Shown here: in pieces, positions 35,101-47,149 of the stretch | How positions within the stretch are numbered: the stretch's first letter is position 1 | How the letters are laid out: the number at the start of each line of letters is the position of its first letter | From: Acorus gramineus | Taxonomy: Eukaryota > Streptophyta > Magnoliopsida > Acorales > Acoraceae | Direction of reading: 5' to 3' | DNA length: 64,000 nucleotides | NCBI GenBank assembly: GCA_030737835.1 | Contig: CM060857.1 | Coordinates: forward strand, 11,915,496-11,979,495 | Notes under the pieces: model-generated | What the model was told of the DNA's origin: nothing | The model's input: only the letters and a program-made list of their open reading frames with translations | Database searches by the model: none | Position numbers and translations under genes: made by a program

Positions 35101-38100
35101 TGATTAAATATATGTATAATGTTTTTTAATACAAGGTATTTAGAAGCATAACTTAAGAAATTTTTCATAGAGAGAGTGGTAATAGTTAGATGACTGAAAT
35201 AATCTAACGAGCAAATTTTGTAACTTGACTTATAAATTGGAAGACCTGTAGACGAAGACATAAATTCAGTAACATACCTGTGGGCCATAAGATAGCTCAA
35301 GTGGAATTCCTGCCGGCACAAATTCTGTTGTACGTATGTGAAGAATACGTGAGAGGAAATAAGAATGAAGATTTGGCTGGCACGAATGATTAAACAAACT
35401 GCCTCGCAAATAAACAGCTTGACCTACTCTTACCTATCAGGCAAATGGGCAGATGACAGCATAAGATTTTTTCACACTTTCTTGTGAAGATGACAGCAGC
35501 TTTCTCACTTATATGCTAATTTTGATTTTAAAACTATATTTCAGTGCTAAATGACTTCAAAACAGGACTATTAACTCTCCCTGCTTGTAGAACCCATTAA
35601 AAATTATTCTATATATGAAAAAGAAAGATTGAATTTATGTGTACTAGTCAACAAAATCCCATTGTTATTTCTGCAGTAGCAGAACCTCCTCCAAATACTG
35701 GACCCCCACATGTATCCCTCAAGCTATCTATTGGGCAATATGGTTGGACATAAATGATGATTACATGGGCATCAGTTTTATGTTTTCTGAAACGCTGGAG
35801 CTTGTATATTTGAAATGTGGTTAGAATTCCCTGGGAGCATGCTTTCTTTGTGGAGTGGGACATTCTCTGTGAGAGTGGGGGTCTCTGTATGGAACATTCC
35901 TATTTTACATTGGTGTATCTTTTTTTTTCTTTTTTACCCCTTTGCTGGGATCCTCTTAATGCAAATTGGGACACACCTCTTTTCAAGGAAAAAAAAGGAA
36001 CAGAAGCAGCAAGAGTGACATTTTGGGCATATATACTGACACATATGTACTGATTAGCATGTATAACAACGGTGACAGATGCATAGTGTGGGAACCTGCT
36101 CTAAAATGCAAGTCAAAGAATTCCCATTGACAGAATGTTTTTCCGACTTCAATGCCCCATGTGCATCAACTGATATCATATGCACAATTGCCATTGAATT
36201 GATCTTGATCTGAGATATAAGCACAACCACCTGCAAGAAGAAAAAAGATATCGTTCAGTAAAACAAGTCACATGCAGAATACAAGATGTTACATATTCTA
36301 ATGCCACATAAATTTCTATTGTTTTGTCTTCCTCTTCTATTTACGTATTCAATAGTATGTGGATCTCTCAGGGAAGTCAACCGAGCGTCATGAAATGTAA
36401 GCTCTAGAGAAGTAGATGGGCAATTCCAAGCACATGAAAATATAAGTTAATACTGTCATCTTCATTTTGGATATGCATAGATTGATTATCTTCTGGCCCA
36501 TGGAAAAACTACTTGGTCATAAAAAAAATTCACATTTTAGATAAGGCATGCAAACTAGAAAACACACCGGTTATATCTTGAGGTCTTCTTTGACATTCCT
36601 GCTACAAGTAGAAGAAAGAAACTTCAAGCAATAAAAATTCTAAAGTCAGTTTTCGATCCTTATGATATCTACTGGTACTTAAACTGTCAAGTGGCTAACC
36701 AATACACAAAGAGCACCTGCATGATAGTGGTGTACAAAACTAGCATCTTAAAAACTTGGGGTCAATCCCAAAGTCGAGTGCACAAGTTGGCCCAATTGAA
36801 TCTTGACATACAACCATGTTCCACTGTTGACCTCAGCCATCCACTCCATGCGACTCACCCTGACAACTTCCACTCCAGCTAAGAAGCCATTACCCATTTT
36901 GTGGCTCTCACTCCAGGCAGCTCTCTGGACTAAGTAACCTCTTCCATGATCATATCCTTTTGGGATTCAAGTTCATGTTTTTATGGTAAGTTCTAATACA
37001 ATTTATGACCTCAGCTAAAGCACAAAAGCATCTAGATGGTAGCAATGTGAAAAATTAAAATCTTAACCATTCAGGTCTCACACCCAGCATCGGGCATAAA
37101 TAGGTGACATATCCTAGGCTGGTCCAATTGTATTGTAACATAAACGTCGTGAGAATTTCAATTAGATGGTTTCTAATGCAAAATTAAAATGAACAAATAT
37201 ATAAAAAAATTTATTTGTACTACTGTGACACATTCTGAAAATATTGTTATACATCAGCATATGATGCTCTAGAAAATGAATGTAGCCCCCACAAGCTACT
37301 GCATACCGAAATTCAAGTCGGCACATTCAGCAGCATCATTTATGGCTGTGAAAAAAAAAAAATTTCCCACGCATGGGGGGTGGGGGGGTTGTGTGTGTGT
37401 GTGGTAGAGAGAGAGAGAGAGAGAGTCAATCACCATGAAAAATACCTGAGCAATGGAAGACCCACTCAAGGTAAAATCAAGACTTGAGCAGCTCTGAAGG
37501 CAGTACAACAGTACAAGTGAATATATGTGTGACTCCAATTTGCTCTCTGGAGACATCTGGGGATAATTATGAACAAGGTCCTAACCGACAATGAGAGGTA
37601 CAAGAACTGAGAAACACGTAATATTCAAATAATAATAAAAATAATAATAATGACAATAGCTTAAGATGATGGCCAAGAAAGATACCAGACTTTCAATAGA
37701 CTCAGAGGTCGCTGTAAAAGCCTTTCTTTTTTCAAATAACTTTACAAGAACTCGACCTGCGAGAACGACTTCAGATGGCAACACGAATGGCCAGTGAACC
37801 CCTCCACATTCATGGCGGTGTTCAGGGTTTTGCTGAAGATTGACATCAACAATACAGGGGTCCATGTTGGCCAAGACAATATCCATAAGATGACTTTCAA
37901 GATCTTGAGATAAATCAGCATGCGTTACATAATTGCTAGGATCCCCTGGATATTCCTTCCCCTCTGCCTGGTTCCTACAAAATGTGGAGCAATACAATGC
38001 TTTCGTACATGATGAACACGCTAGAAAGTCTGCTGGAAGTCTATTGAAGCAGAAATGACAATGTGTCTCCCGACATTGTTTTGAAACAATCTGCATGCCA

Positions 38101-41100
38101 TGGTCAGCAGTAAAAAGACTGAAGAAATTTTCCAGCTTAAAGCACAAGAAGAGGACGCATGGAATTAGAGGTACAACTAGCTCAACTGAACCAACCTTTG
38201 TGCTTGGTAAGAGATTGGCTCATCAACTCAATCTTACTCAAGCTTAATTCAGGATCTATTTCGGCCATGAATTTCAAGTGAGGCACTATGACACGATGGC
38301 GGGTTCGGAGGAGTGATGGGATAGTGGGCTGGGAAGTAGGAGAGAGAAATTTGATCGTTTTAGAGTGTGCTAGCGGCGGTTGGGAAGATTCATCTACCGT
38401 ATAATTAGCTTAGAGTGTGTTTGGCTAGTTGATAATCCTATTGGAAAATCTACTGTAAAAATTGTACCAGAAATGTGACATAAAGTTAGCCATCTTCTTT
38501 ACATACACAAGCATATATATGAACAAAAAAGCAGATAAGAATACACAAAAGAAAATGCTGCCAATTACAAAATCTGATTCTTACAGCAGCATATGGTTCT
38601 TCACGATGAACCAATGAAGCTGATTGGATGTTGTTACATGATGCCATGCCTCTTCCCTTATCTGGTGTTGAAACACATTCCAGTTGCACACCTTGAGGCT
38701 CAACTGTCATAAACATGCAATTTTAAAGGAATTAAAATAAACAAGAAAAATAATTTAGAGTGTTAATTTACCTGAAAGACGGAAATCATAAAAAAGACTT
38801 CCACATTGAAGATTTATGATTTTCTAAGAGAACCAAAACGATTCAAATGATAAGTATACATAGTTCTACTTCTAGCTTAATATGTAGAAGTTAACTTTAA
38901 AAAAATTCTCATATTGCAATCAAGAAAAAGGTACTTCCAAATGGGACAGTATGCACAAGGCCAAATAGGATTGGTGAGTTAAATATCTCACAAAAGTATA
39001 GGGACTTTTTGGGAAATGGTTTTGGCATATGATGACTGAACCCGATCTGCAATGGACAAGAGTCATTCCCGCAAGGTTCTACATGGGATGTGGTAAAATT
39101 GAGATCCTCCAAGGGACATTTACAAGTTATCCATCTTCTGGATAGGGGTAATGATAGTGATTGAACCTTCCTTACAAAATGGCTGGGAGCAAAAACCTTT
39201 TTTTTTTTTTACAAAACAAGGGTGGGAGCAGCACTTGAACTATATTACTTCAGCAAGGACAACTCCGAAATAAGGAAAATGAGGCATCTCATCTCCAAAC
39301 AAAGAGAAGTATAAGGAACCCCTCCAGACACTAATAGAAACATTCACCCACAATGAAATGAAATGACGGATAAAGATATCAAATTCTAGATGGATGATTG
39401 GCTGTAATTGTATCAATTGCGTCATTTTTCCCAAGACTCTTTTGGATCACCAACAGTAAGAATGACTTGACTGTTAATTCTTTTATTTGAGAAAAAGAAT
39501 CAGTGTGGTGCTCAAAGCTTCCCTGGAATCCAACAGGTAAATCGTTTTTGGTTGCCTTGAAAGCATGGTGATTCATGAAAGTCAAGAAGGTCAGGTACAC
39601 TGGTTAGGGGGTTGTAAAAGATCTAAATAGTTAAAACATTTTATTCTGCAACTCTGGACAGCAGGTTTGTGGGAGGAGAAATCCGACCATGTGTCTTAGG
39701 CGGTGATGAAATCATGACCACCGAGCACTTTCTTGAAAAATGCAAGGCCATCCAAGGGTATGGTGCAAATTGAGTTCCTAGGCATTAAGCCCCTCCAGTT
39801 TTCCATTCAAAGAATGTGGAAGACTGGCAGTTCTTCCACAAATTTAAAAGGACATAACTTCCAAAACCAAATTTACTCAGATAATTCCTCACACAATGTG
39901 TTGGAGTTTATGGTAGACCAAAAATAAATCTTCAAGGAAAATGATGTAAAGAATATTTGGAGTGGGGCCTAAGCATGGGAGACTCATATTGTAGAAATTT
40001 CTAAATTTCACTATGTAGGGATGGTTCATTTGTTGTGGATAGCACAGGCGTCAAAAGTTTCTTTTTCTTTTTTGTTTTTCATCATGAGAAGAGGCCTCAT
40101 TTCCTTGTACTTTTGATGTTTATCACATTAAGTTAATCTGTTAGACATTCCACTCCTCATTCAAAAAAAAAAAAGGAAAAAAAAGATTATCAAATGGCGT
40201 GTACTTAATAAGCATTCCTTATGCTCCCCAAAATTGGCAGAATGAATCCTTTTTCTGAAGCAAAACACTTTCAATCTAGCAATGAATAATTCAACCACCA
40301 CATTCAAAGTATCAAGCTAGCGCATGCGGAAGAAAAAAAAAGAAGAAGATCACTTGCACCTCTTTAAGTTGACTTGAAAATGTTGCAGTAACTGCAGTTA
40401 TTATCATACTCTGATCCTCTATAAAAATTAAAATTATCCAACTAACTATATGAAGACAAATTAGAAAGTACATCATTGATACTTTGCGGTTTCAGGATCT
40501 ATTACAGTTGTTCTGGACTACGTAACAGTTTGTATCCTGAGGGACCACCAACACAAGCTACAATTTGTTAATAACCAAAAAAAGAAATGCTCAATATTAA
40601 GGGAGGAGCATACCACAGCCCAAATTCTTCTCATAGCTATGTTTAGATGGCCTACTTGTCCCATGTGTACTCTTTGAATGATTTAGTGCATCCTCAAGTT
40701 CATCCTTTATGCGTTTCTTTCCAGATAAAGAGCCTTCCATGCTCAATGCAATTTCCATATCATTAATTGCATCTCTGTAGTTCCCCAAAGAAGCATTTGC
40801 TTTACCTCTTCTATACCATGCCTACATAAAAGGATATTAAGAATTGGAGAAACACAAGCAATGTAGCAACTCACAAATAACACGGAAAAATTCACTAGAT
40901 ATTTAGAGGAGCTCAAATGCCTACAAAATTTTTAGTGACTAATACTACAGAATTACATAGAAATTATATCTTCTCTAATTTTGTTTAACCCTCAGGCAAA
41001 AATCTGTGAGGTCATCCACTGACATTCTTCAAAAACAGGAAGTGGAACATTAAAGACAGATTTTTTTTAAAGTAACTGGTAGACCAGCTACTATGGAAAG

Positions 41101-42097
41101 ACAAAGATGGGAGGATCACGTGTTTGATAGAAGTTTTCTGATATATTAGTAAAGTATATATTCAAGATGAGTATGTATTGTAATAATTCTTCCAAAAGGA
41201 CCAATTTCTAATAAGAATGTGATACATAAATAGTTACATGAAACTAAGATAGCTAAATATATACCTTTGCATATTGAAGAGAAAGTACAACAGCCCGATT
41301 GCAGTCATGTATGCACTCTTCCAAGAGGCCCAAATTCTGGCAAGAACACGAACGGAAATGTTGACCATAAGAAGCAATCACAGGTTTAGCTGTCAACAAA
41401 AATAACCAATAAATCCAAAGAACTTTTCACTAGAAAACCACAAAACTCTTCACTGAGAAACCTCCATACATAAAACAAAAAAAAATGTCAGGCCAGATTC
41501 ACACATTCAAATAATAGGACTCACATGAAGAGAGGAACCAATTTCCAATCAATTGAACCCTACGAATTGTACTCACATGAAGAGAGGAAGCACGGTTCAC
41601 ATACAGCACAGCCACAAAGTCCTTGTCCATGTCATGGGCACTCATTGGCACGAATCGCAACGCCTTTCAAGAAAGCAAAAACCCCTAATTAGCAGTATTA
41701 ATAACGCAATCAAATTATGTCAAGGAAGTCCAACCTGAGAGTAAAAGCTCGAAGCTTTCTCATAATCCCCGATAACAAAGAACTGGTTCCCCTTATTCTT
41801 CAATTTCAATGCCTCCGCCGAGCTCTTCCGGCAGAGCCCCATTTCGGGATCATTCAATTCTCCTAGAATCTGAATTACACGAAAATGAACAAAAAGTACT
41901 GAATTTGAACCAAACAAAAGCTTCCACCCATACAAAAGAAGAAAGCGAAGAAGAAGAGGAAGAATTACAGTCCGAAATTCCGGAATGTTAAGGAATGATT
42001 CGTGCAAAGCAGAACAAGTCGATATGAGATCTTCAGTGGTGCTTTCATAAATCGCCCTCTTCAGACCGACCGGGACCATAGATTCCAGCCTCTCCAT
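30241..42097 (-). CDS. TPR, SET and MYND domain protein (SMYD4-like)
   Basis: I reconstruct 15 exons (minus): 42097-41969, 41869-41735, 41663-41577, 41336-41265, 40821-40614, 38703-38585, 38090-37686, 37556-37446, 36230-36096, 35433-35278, 33108-32869, 32771-32605, 31947-31833, 31508-31428, 30456-30241. All junctions are GT-AG and phases agree, giving 791 residues. Domains: TPRs at about 60-175; the first half of a split SET (KGRGM, about 224); MYND zinc finger from about 259 (CHFC...CSSC...YCSTFC, with HRHEC about 50 residues later); the rest of SET with NHSCQPN (482-488) and ELSYGP; cysteine-rich post-SET (NCQCNAC); helical C-terminal repeats (from about 650). Family knowledge: SMYD-type proteins are lysine methyltransferases or chaperone-linked TPR proteins; the plant members are little characterised. 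Substrate unknown. The last exon is also found as a broken copy near RLP1. Confidence 0.87.
32099..32126. repeat. (GT)n microsatellite
   Basis: Fourteen uninterrupted GT units in intron 12 of the SMYD4-like gene. Confidence 0.95.
33540..33773. mobile_element. MITE-like element in a SMYD4-like intron
   Basis: Its ends TAGTGCTTGGAAACACG and CGTTTCCAAATGCTCCCTA are imperfect inverted repeats. The interior (GAAAAATAAGATTTTGAATAAA, TTTTTAATTAAGTCTG) matches the Tourist-like element at 59902-60150. Target duplication is unclear here. Confidence 0.55.
33901..34080. repeat. Perfect 90-bp tandem duplication
   Basis: 33901-33990 and 33991-34080 are identical by eye (unit starts TGAATGCAAAAATTG and ends GCGAATTATCT). 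The unit's last 20 bases recur once more at 34189-34208. It lies in intron 10 of the SMYD4-like gene. Confidence 0.93.
34356..34796. repeat. About 218-bp tandem duplication
   Basis: 34356-34573 and 34579-34796 are near-identical: a purine-rich half, then GAGGTCTT..GCA..GAAAGAGGGC, GGGCTCCCAGGATGTGATCA and GGGCAAGGGCAGTGCAGAGA. It is intronic in the SMYD4-like gene and has no coding role. Confidence 0.9.
37390..37425. repeat. Compound (GT)n-(AG)n microsatellite
   Basis: A GT run followed by an AG run, next to a G9-like tract, in intron 8 of the SMYD4-like gene. Confidence 0.9.
38704..40613 (-). other. Long intron 5 of the SMYD4-like gene
   Basis: 1.9 kb with GT-AG borders. I see no coding exon in it. 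Frames at 39240-39600 and 39733-39927 lack domains and conserved neighbours and are taken as chance. Confidence 0.6.
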
Positions 42098-42708
42098 TCA
42101 AAAATCTGTCAAACGAAAACCCTAATTTTCCAGAAACCCCAACTAAAACCCTAGTCCCCCCCGCCCTCCATAAACCCTAATTTTCCTAAACGTGCTCCGC
42201 GGGTTTGTTTATCTGATCGCTCTCTACGTACAACTGTCAAAAAAAAAAAAAAAAAACTGTTTTGAATCTATAATAAATAATTAAATAAAATTATTACATA
42301 CAATTTAAAAAATATTTATTATACACATATAGAAATACTAAATCTTATTTTTATTATAAATATATATTTATATTATAAATTATTTGTATTCAATATTTAT
42401 TGACAAACATTTATTAAATAATTATTGTAAGTATTTATTCATGTATAATTTTTGAAAGAGATAATTTTCATTTTTCATATTCTATCTGAACTCAGAATAA
42501 TAAATTTATGTATAAGGTTTTCATATAAATATTTAATCATTTTTATATATTGATTAATATATACTTATTATCAATATTATAAATGATTTACTTTGAAATA
42601 TGATTGGAAGATTTAAAGCATTCCGTTAATAGGTTTACGTTTGATCGATAATATGCGTGCGAAACACTCGACCCATAAAAGAAAAGAAACCCTAGCTTTG
42701 TTCGTTCG
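42098..42708. promoter_or_regulatory. Divergent promoter with telo-box motifs
   Basis: The 611 bp separate the start codons of the SMYD4-like and dihydrouridine synthase genes. Next to each start are AACCCTA motifs: 42118, 42151 and 42173 (near the SMYD4-like start) and 42688 (near the other). Such telo-boxes are common in plant housekeeping promoters. The middle (42240-42600) is extremely AT-rich. Shared regulation is an inference. Confidence 0.5.
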
Positions 42709-45700
42709 ATGCGCATGAGATTACCGCCTCGCAAGGGACTCACTCGTCTACCTCTCCTCATCCCTTCGAGACCCGTCTCTTCCTCGCCTTCCATGGCCGT
42801 CCAATCGGAAGAGGACCGTCACCCAGACGACGGCCTATGCTCTCCGTCCGATCGGTGCTCCTCCTCCCCCGCCGACCAACCCCCTCCGCCGCCGCTGGAA
42901 CCCCTGTCGGCGTCCCCCGGCCGTCTGTTGGATGGTGAGTGGCGCATCGAGCGGGCGTGGGCGCACTGGAGGAAGATCGGCGAGCCGAAGACGATTGTGG
43001 CGCCGATGGTGGACAATTCGGAGCTGCCGTTCCGGATGCTCTGCCGGAAATACGGGGCGGCAGCGGCGTACACGCCGATGCTCCACTCGAGGATCTTCTC
43101 GGAGAACGAGAAGTACCGCAGCGTCGAATTCACCACTTGTAAGGTAATGATTGGGGATCTTTGGTCGGTGTTTTATTTGAGTCGGGAGGATCTGGGGGGA
43201 TTTAAATTTTGTGATTTTGGTTTGTATTTGGTCATGAATTTCTAGGGTTTGGGGATCGTTGTGAATAACAGTGGATGGAAAAGGTCAACTTTATGATGAA
43301 ATTCAAGTATTCAACTAAACAAATTGAGTTGGCCTTGTGTTGCGGGTGGAGATTGAATTGTTTCATATGTTTTTTGGAATCTTTTCTGTCATGAGCATTC
43401 CCTCCTGAGTATGATATTTCATTCTATTGCAGGAGAATTGTAATATCAGAATGTGTTATCTCTGCTCTATTCCCTTAATTAAATGGAGACACAGTGAAGA
43501 TTTTTGGAACAACTTCACTGCATATTTTGATGATTCTTGCTTATTGTTGATTTTCTTTGTTCACCATAACGCACTATATTGGTCCCCATCCACTTTTTAT
43601 CGGTAGGACTTCATGTATACTTAATAACACTTAATTCTTTTTACATTTATTTTTGGATTTATGTTCTAGTTCTTTTGGTGACATTTTATTTTTTAACTAG
43701 AGACAATATGAACAACTGAGGTTGCTGAAGTTTAAATAGCCTTGAGAAATTTGTTTGTAACATCATCCCCACCAATCGAATTTTAATAGACAAAAAATCT
43801 TCTGAATTTTGTGCAATATATTATTGCTTCTAGATATCAACTTTTCCTCATACAATTAAATGTTCTTTTATTGTTGAACTAGTCTTTGAGTCATTGCATT
43901 TTGAATTATATATCCATATGAGGATAATGGTTGACTTGATAAACTATGTAGGAGGATCGCCCACTATTCGTCCAATTTTGTGCAAATGATCCAGATGTTT
44001 TACTGGATGCTGCACGGCTGGTGGAACCGTATTGTGATTATGTGGACATTAATTTGGGGTAAGTATTATGTGGCATTCTATTCATCTTTCAAAGTTGATA
44101 AGTTAAATTTGTTGCTTGCTTTTGTTCCACCATTTGTTAAAATTACCTGAACATGCTATTAATATGTATACCTTTTATTGTTGTGAAAGCATGCTACTTA
44201 TCTTGTGAACATGTACAAAGTAGAATCATCATTTGTAATATCTGACTAGAATGCATAGACAACTTTAATTAGCAAGCTAGCTAGTCATGTAATGGATATA
44301 TATGCCAAGATTTTAATCTGTCGGTGAATGGATATACATGTGAAGAAGATTTTTCTATCTTTGAATCCCTATAAATACCAACGTAGTCCTACCTAATCTT
44401 GTCACTAAATATACTACACCAACCCAACTATCCAATGAAATTGAGATTTATATTGAGCGTGGCCTTTCTTGTCTGGGCCCTTTTGGGGCTCTCGGCCGAG
44501 GCTCGGACCATTGTGGCCCATGCAAGTGGAGGCAGAGGTGTCGGTACTGGCGGTGGAGGCTCTGAATCTGGATATGGTGGTGGTCGTGGAGGAGCTAATG
44601 GTGGAGGTGAGTCTGGATCCGGTTCTGGCTCCCCGCTATGGAAAAGGTGGCAGCAATCCTAGTCAAGTGTTGGTTGTATTTTGGTTAAAAGGACCCTATT
44701 CAAACTTATGCATCTTTGATGAAGAAACAATGATGGTTATCTTAAGTTGCTTAGGTGACTCGATGATGAATATTGGGACCTTAACATTTTTATGCTTGTT
44801 CTTAATTTAAGGTGATATGTCTAAAACATGACCTCCAAGTTCATTGAACAATGATAAGTGTTTGGATGTTGTTTCTCTTGATTCAGGTATGAGGAACGGT
44901 GGATAGTAGAGCATGATTAAATTGCATCTTTTTTACTTGAAACTAATGAATTCATCCATTAGTTTCAAAAAGATGAAATATTCTACCATATCAGTTATTT
45001 GAAATGTTCTGCTTTCTGCCAGTTTGTCTGTCAGTGTCGGGAAATATTGATAATGCTTGGTGTTTTGTCATTTGTGTCAGACTACTTCCATGGAGAATAA
45101 ACATTTTGGTTGGCCTTTTACATCTCCACAAATTATTTTCCTTTGTCTTTATGATATTGAATGCCATTAGTAATTGATTGTGATGTTTTACTTATAGTAC
45201 CTGTTACATCTCAACACACGTGATGTCAAATAGTTGAATCTCTGATTCATATGTTTTACATTTCACATGCTTTACATGCAAGTCCGTTCACCTTGCGTAA
45301 TATGCAATGTGCTTTTTATTATCCAGGTGCCCTCAGCGGATTGCAAGGCGAGGTAATTATGGAGCATTCTTGATGGACAACCTCCCTGTCATAAGATCCC
45401 TTGTCCAAAATCTGGCAGTCAACCTGCATGTCCCTGTTTCATGCAAGATCAGAATCTTTCCAAGACTGCAAGACACAATCGCCTATGCCAAGATGCTCGA
45501 GGAGGCAGGTTGCTCCCTTTTAGCCGTACACGGCAGGACAAGAGATCAGAAGGATGGAAAGAAATATCGAGCTGATTGGGAAATGATTAAGGCAGTGAAA
45601 CAGGCAGTTAGGATCCCTGTCCTCGCCAATGGGAACATACGCCACATGGATGACGTTCAAAGTTGTTTGGACCACACCGGTGCTGATGGTGTGCTTTCGG

Positions 45701-46062
45701 CAGAAACTCTTCTTGAGAATCCCGCACTCTTTGCAGGATTCCGCACCGCTGAGTGGAGAGAGGGTGATGGAGAGATGAGCCAAGACTGCAGGTTGGACCA
45801 GGCTGAGTTACTGGTGGAGTATTTGAAGCTGTGTGAGAGGTACCCGGTGCCATGGCGGATAATCCGTTCTCATGTCCATAAGTTGCTTGGGGATTGGTTT
45901 AGGATTCATCCCGAGATTAGAGAGGAGCTCAATGTGCAGTGGAAACTTACGTTCGAGTGGCTCTACGGTATGGTTGATCGGCTCAGGGAGAAATGCGAGA
46001 GGATTCCTCTTTATGAGAGAACCAATTGTTCAAGAATTGTCATTGAAAGTTCTGGCAATTGA
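42709..46062 (+). CDS. tRNA-dihydrouridine synthase (Dus1-type, U16/U17)
   Basis: There are three exons: 42709-43143, 43952-44058 and 45327-46062. All junctions are GT-AG and in phase, giving 425 residues. It has an FMN-barrel start [17 protein letters not shown] (about 96-112), VQFCANDP, the catalytic-loop motif [17 protein letters not shown] with Cys182 as the expected proton donor, SCKIRIF, the HGRTR phosphate-binding motif and VLANGNI. These identify the Dus1 group, which reduces uridines 16 and 17 of the tRNA D-loop with NAD(P)H. The first 28 residues are rich in Arg, Pro and Ser with no acids, and a second Met at residue 29 (42793) begins a more acidic sequence. Alternative starts giving organellar and cytosolic forms are possible. 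Intron 2 contains another gene. Parts of exon 3 and the 3' flank recur as debris at 48.3 and 58.2 kb. Confidence 0.9.
44370..44377 (+). promoter_or_regulatory. TATA box of the nested glycine-rich gene
   Basis: TATAAATA lies 65 bp above the ATG at 44435, a normal distance for a short leader. It is within intron 2 of the dihydrouridine synthase gene. Confidence 0.5.
44435..44662 (+). CDS. Small secreted glycine-rich protein nested in an intron
   Basis: A 75-residue frame begins at ATG 44435. Residues 1-23 form a classical signal peptide ([20 protein letters not shown], then AEA as a likely cleavage site). A short segment RTIVAHAS follows, then a Gly/Ser domain ([31 protein letters not shown]; about residues 32-66) and a distinct C-terminal tail PLWKRWQQS with no glycine. 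It lies on the same strand inside intron 2 (44059-45326) of the dihydrouridine synthase gene and has its own TATA box. I cannot name the family. Wall glycine-rich proteins fit the middle; a processed C-terminal peptide would fit the tail. The upstream in-frame codons from 44399 have no better start. Expression is unproven. Confidence 0.65.
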   Translation: MKLRFILSVAFLVWALLGLSAEARTIVAHASGGRGVGTGGGGSESGYGGGRGGANGGGESGSGSGSPLWKRWQQS

Positions 46063-47140
46063 GGATCTTCCACTCGAAATGGAACCAATTTTTTTGGGCA
46101 ACCTGAAAGTTGATGATCTTGCAATCACAACTTCGCAAGAGTATAACTTGTATTCCCATGATGGTATAACAATTTCGCATTGTGCTACTCTATTCTTTGT
46201 AATTTAGATGAGATGTCATTGTTTATGATTGGAAAGGAACCTTGTGTCAAAATATTATTATCATATGACCCATAAATTTATTAATGACAGATACTTCTGA
46301 TCTCTTTTATCGACGAGACTTTTACAAGGATTTATTGACATCATTCATTCCCGATGTACAAGTCAGTCCCACTGATTACCGACCTCTCATGGTGGGGGTG
46401 GATCTAAAATGGTGTGATTAAATGGTCCCTGCATGGTGTGATCAAATGGGGATCTAAAAATGGCATTACCTTCAATTAATATATATATATATACATGTGT
46501 GTGTGTGTGCGGAAATTGATGTGTAAGAATAATAAAATAATAATAATTTTTTAGATGTTGAAAAGCTGATCTGAAAAGGTTTTTTTATAAATCAGGAAAT
46601 AATATCATTTTAGATACCATAAATTTGGATTATGATTTTTTTTTTTTTTTTTTTTCGCTTGGTAGGTTAGGTATTTTCTATTGTATAATTTTTAAACATG
46701 TCCGAAATGATGAAATACAGGACTATATCCCATTTAAGGGATCATAAAAAAAAAAAGCCTATGAGTGAAGCTTCACTTGTAAATTGTAGTTATGCAATGG
46801 TTAAGTTTTGAAACTGAGAACATACAAGTATTACATTTGTTCTTTGTCAAACACATCCTAAATGATGAAATACTGGACTATATCCATTTAAGGGATCATT
46901 TAAAAAACACTTTTGAGTGAAGCTTCACTTGTAATTATGTAATGGTTAAGTTTTCAACTGAGAACTTACTATTATTACATTCGTTCTTTGTCCTCTCATA
47001 TTTGGCTAATATGTCCAATGACACCTGATTTCCATCTTTAATCGAACTTGAAAAGAAATTTCACGGTTACAATACGCGGATATGACAAAAATAAAATAAA
47101 AAAGGACCTTCAGGTTGACTAATAAAGGTAAATAAAAAAA
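46063..47140 (+). other. 3' flank of the dihydrouridine synthase gene
   Basis: No gene is seen. It contains AT and GT simple repeats (46480-46510) and two copies of a roughly 150-bp tandem unit (46690-46995). The segment aligns with 58440-60230. Confidence 0.6.
46690..46995. repeat. Tandem unit of about 150 bp, two copies
   Basis: Each unit carries ATGATGAAATAC, ACTATATCC, TTTAAGGGATCAT, GTGAAGCTTCACTTGTAA and ATGGTTAAGTTTT, and ends with TTCTTTGTC. Related units occur at 58795-59090 and 59705-59850. Confidence 0.8.
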
Positions 47141-47149
47141 AAAAAAAAC

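Noticed and set aside
42819..43147. Several long ORFs in other frames at the start of the dihydrouridine synthase gene
   Set aside because: Shadow frames caused by the GC-rich first exon.
44469..44810. 113-codon ORF over the nested glycine-rich gene
   Set aside because: Alternative frame of the same DNA; the 44435 frame has the signal peptide and TATA spacing.
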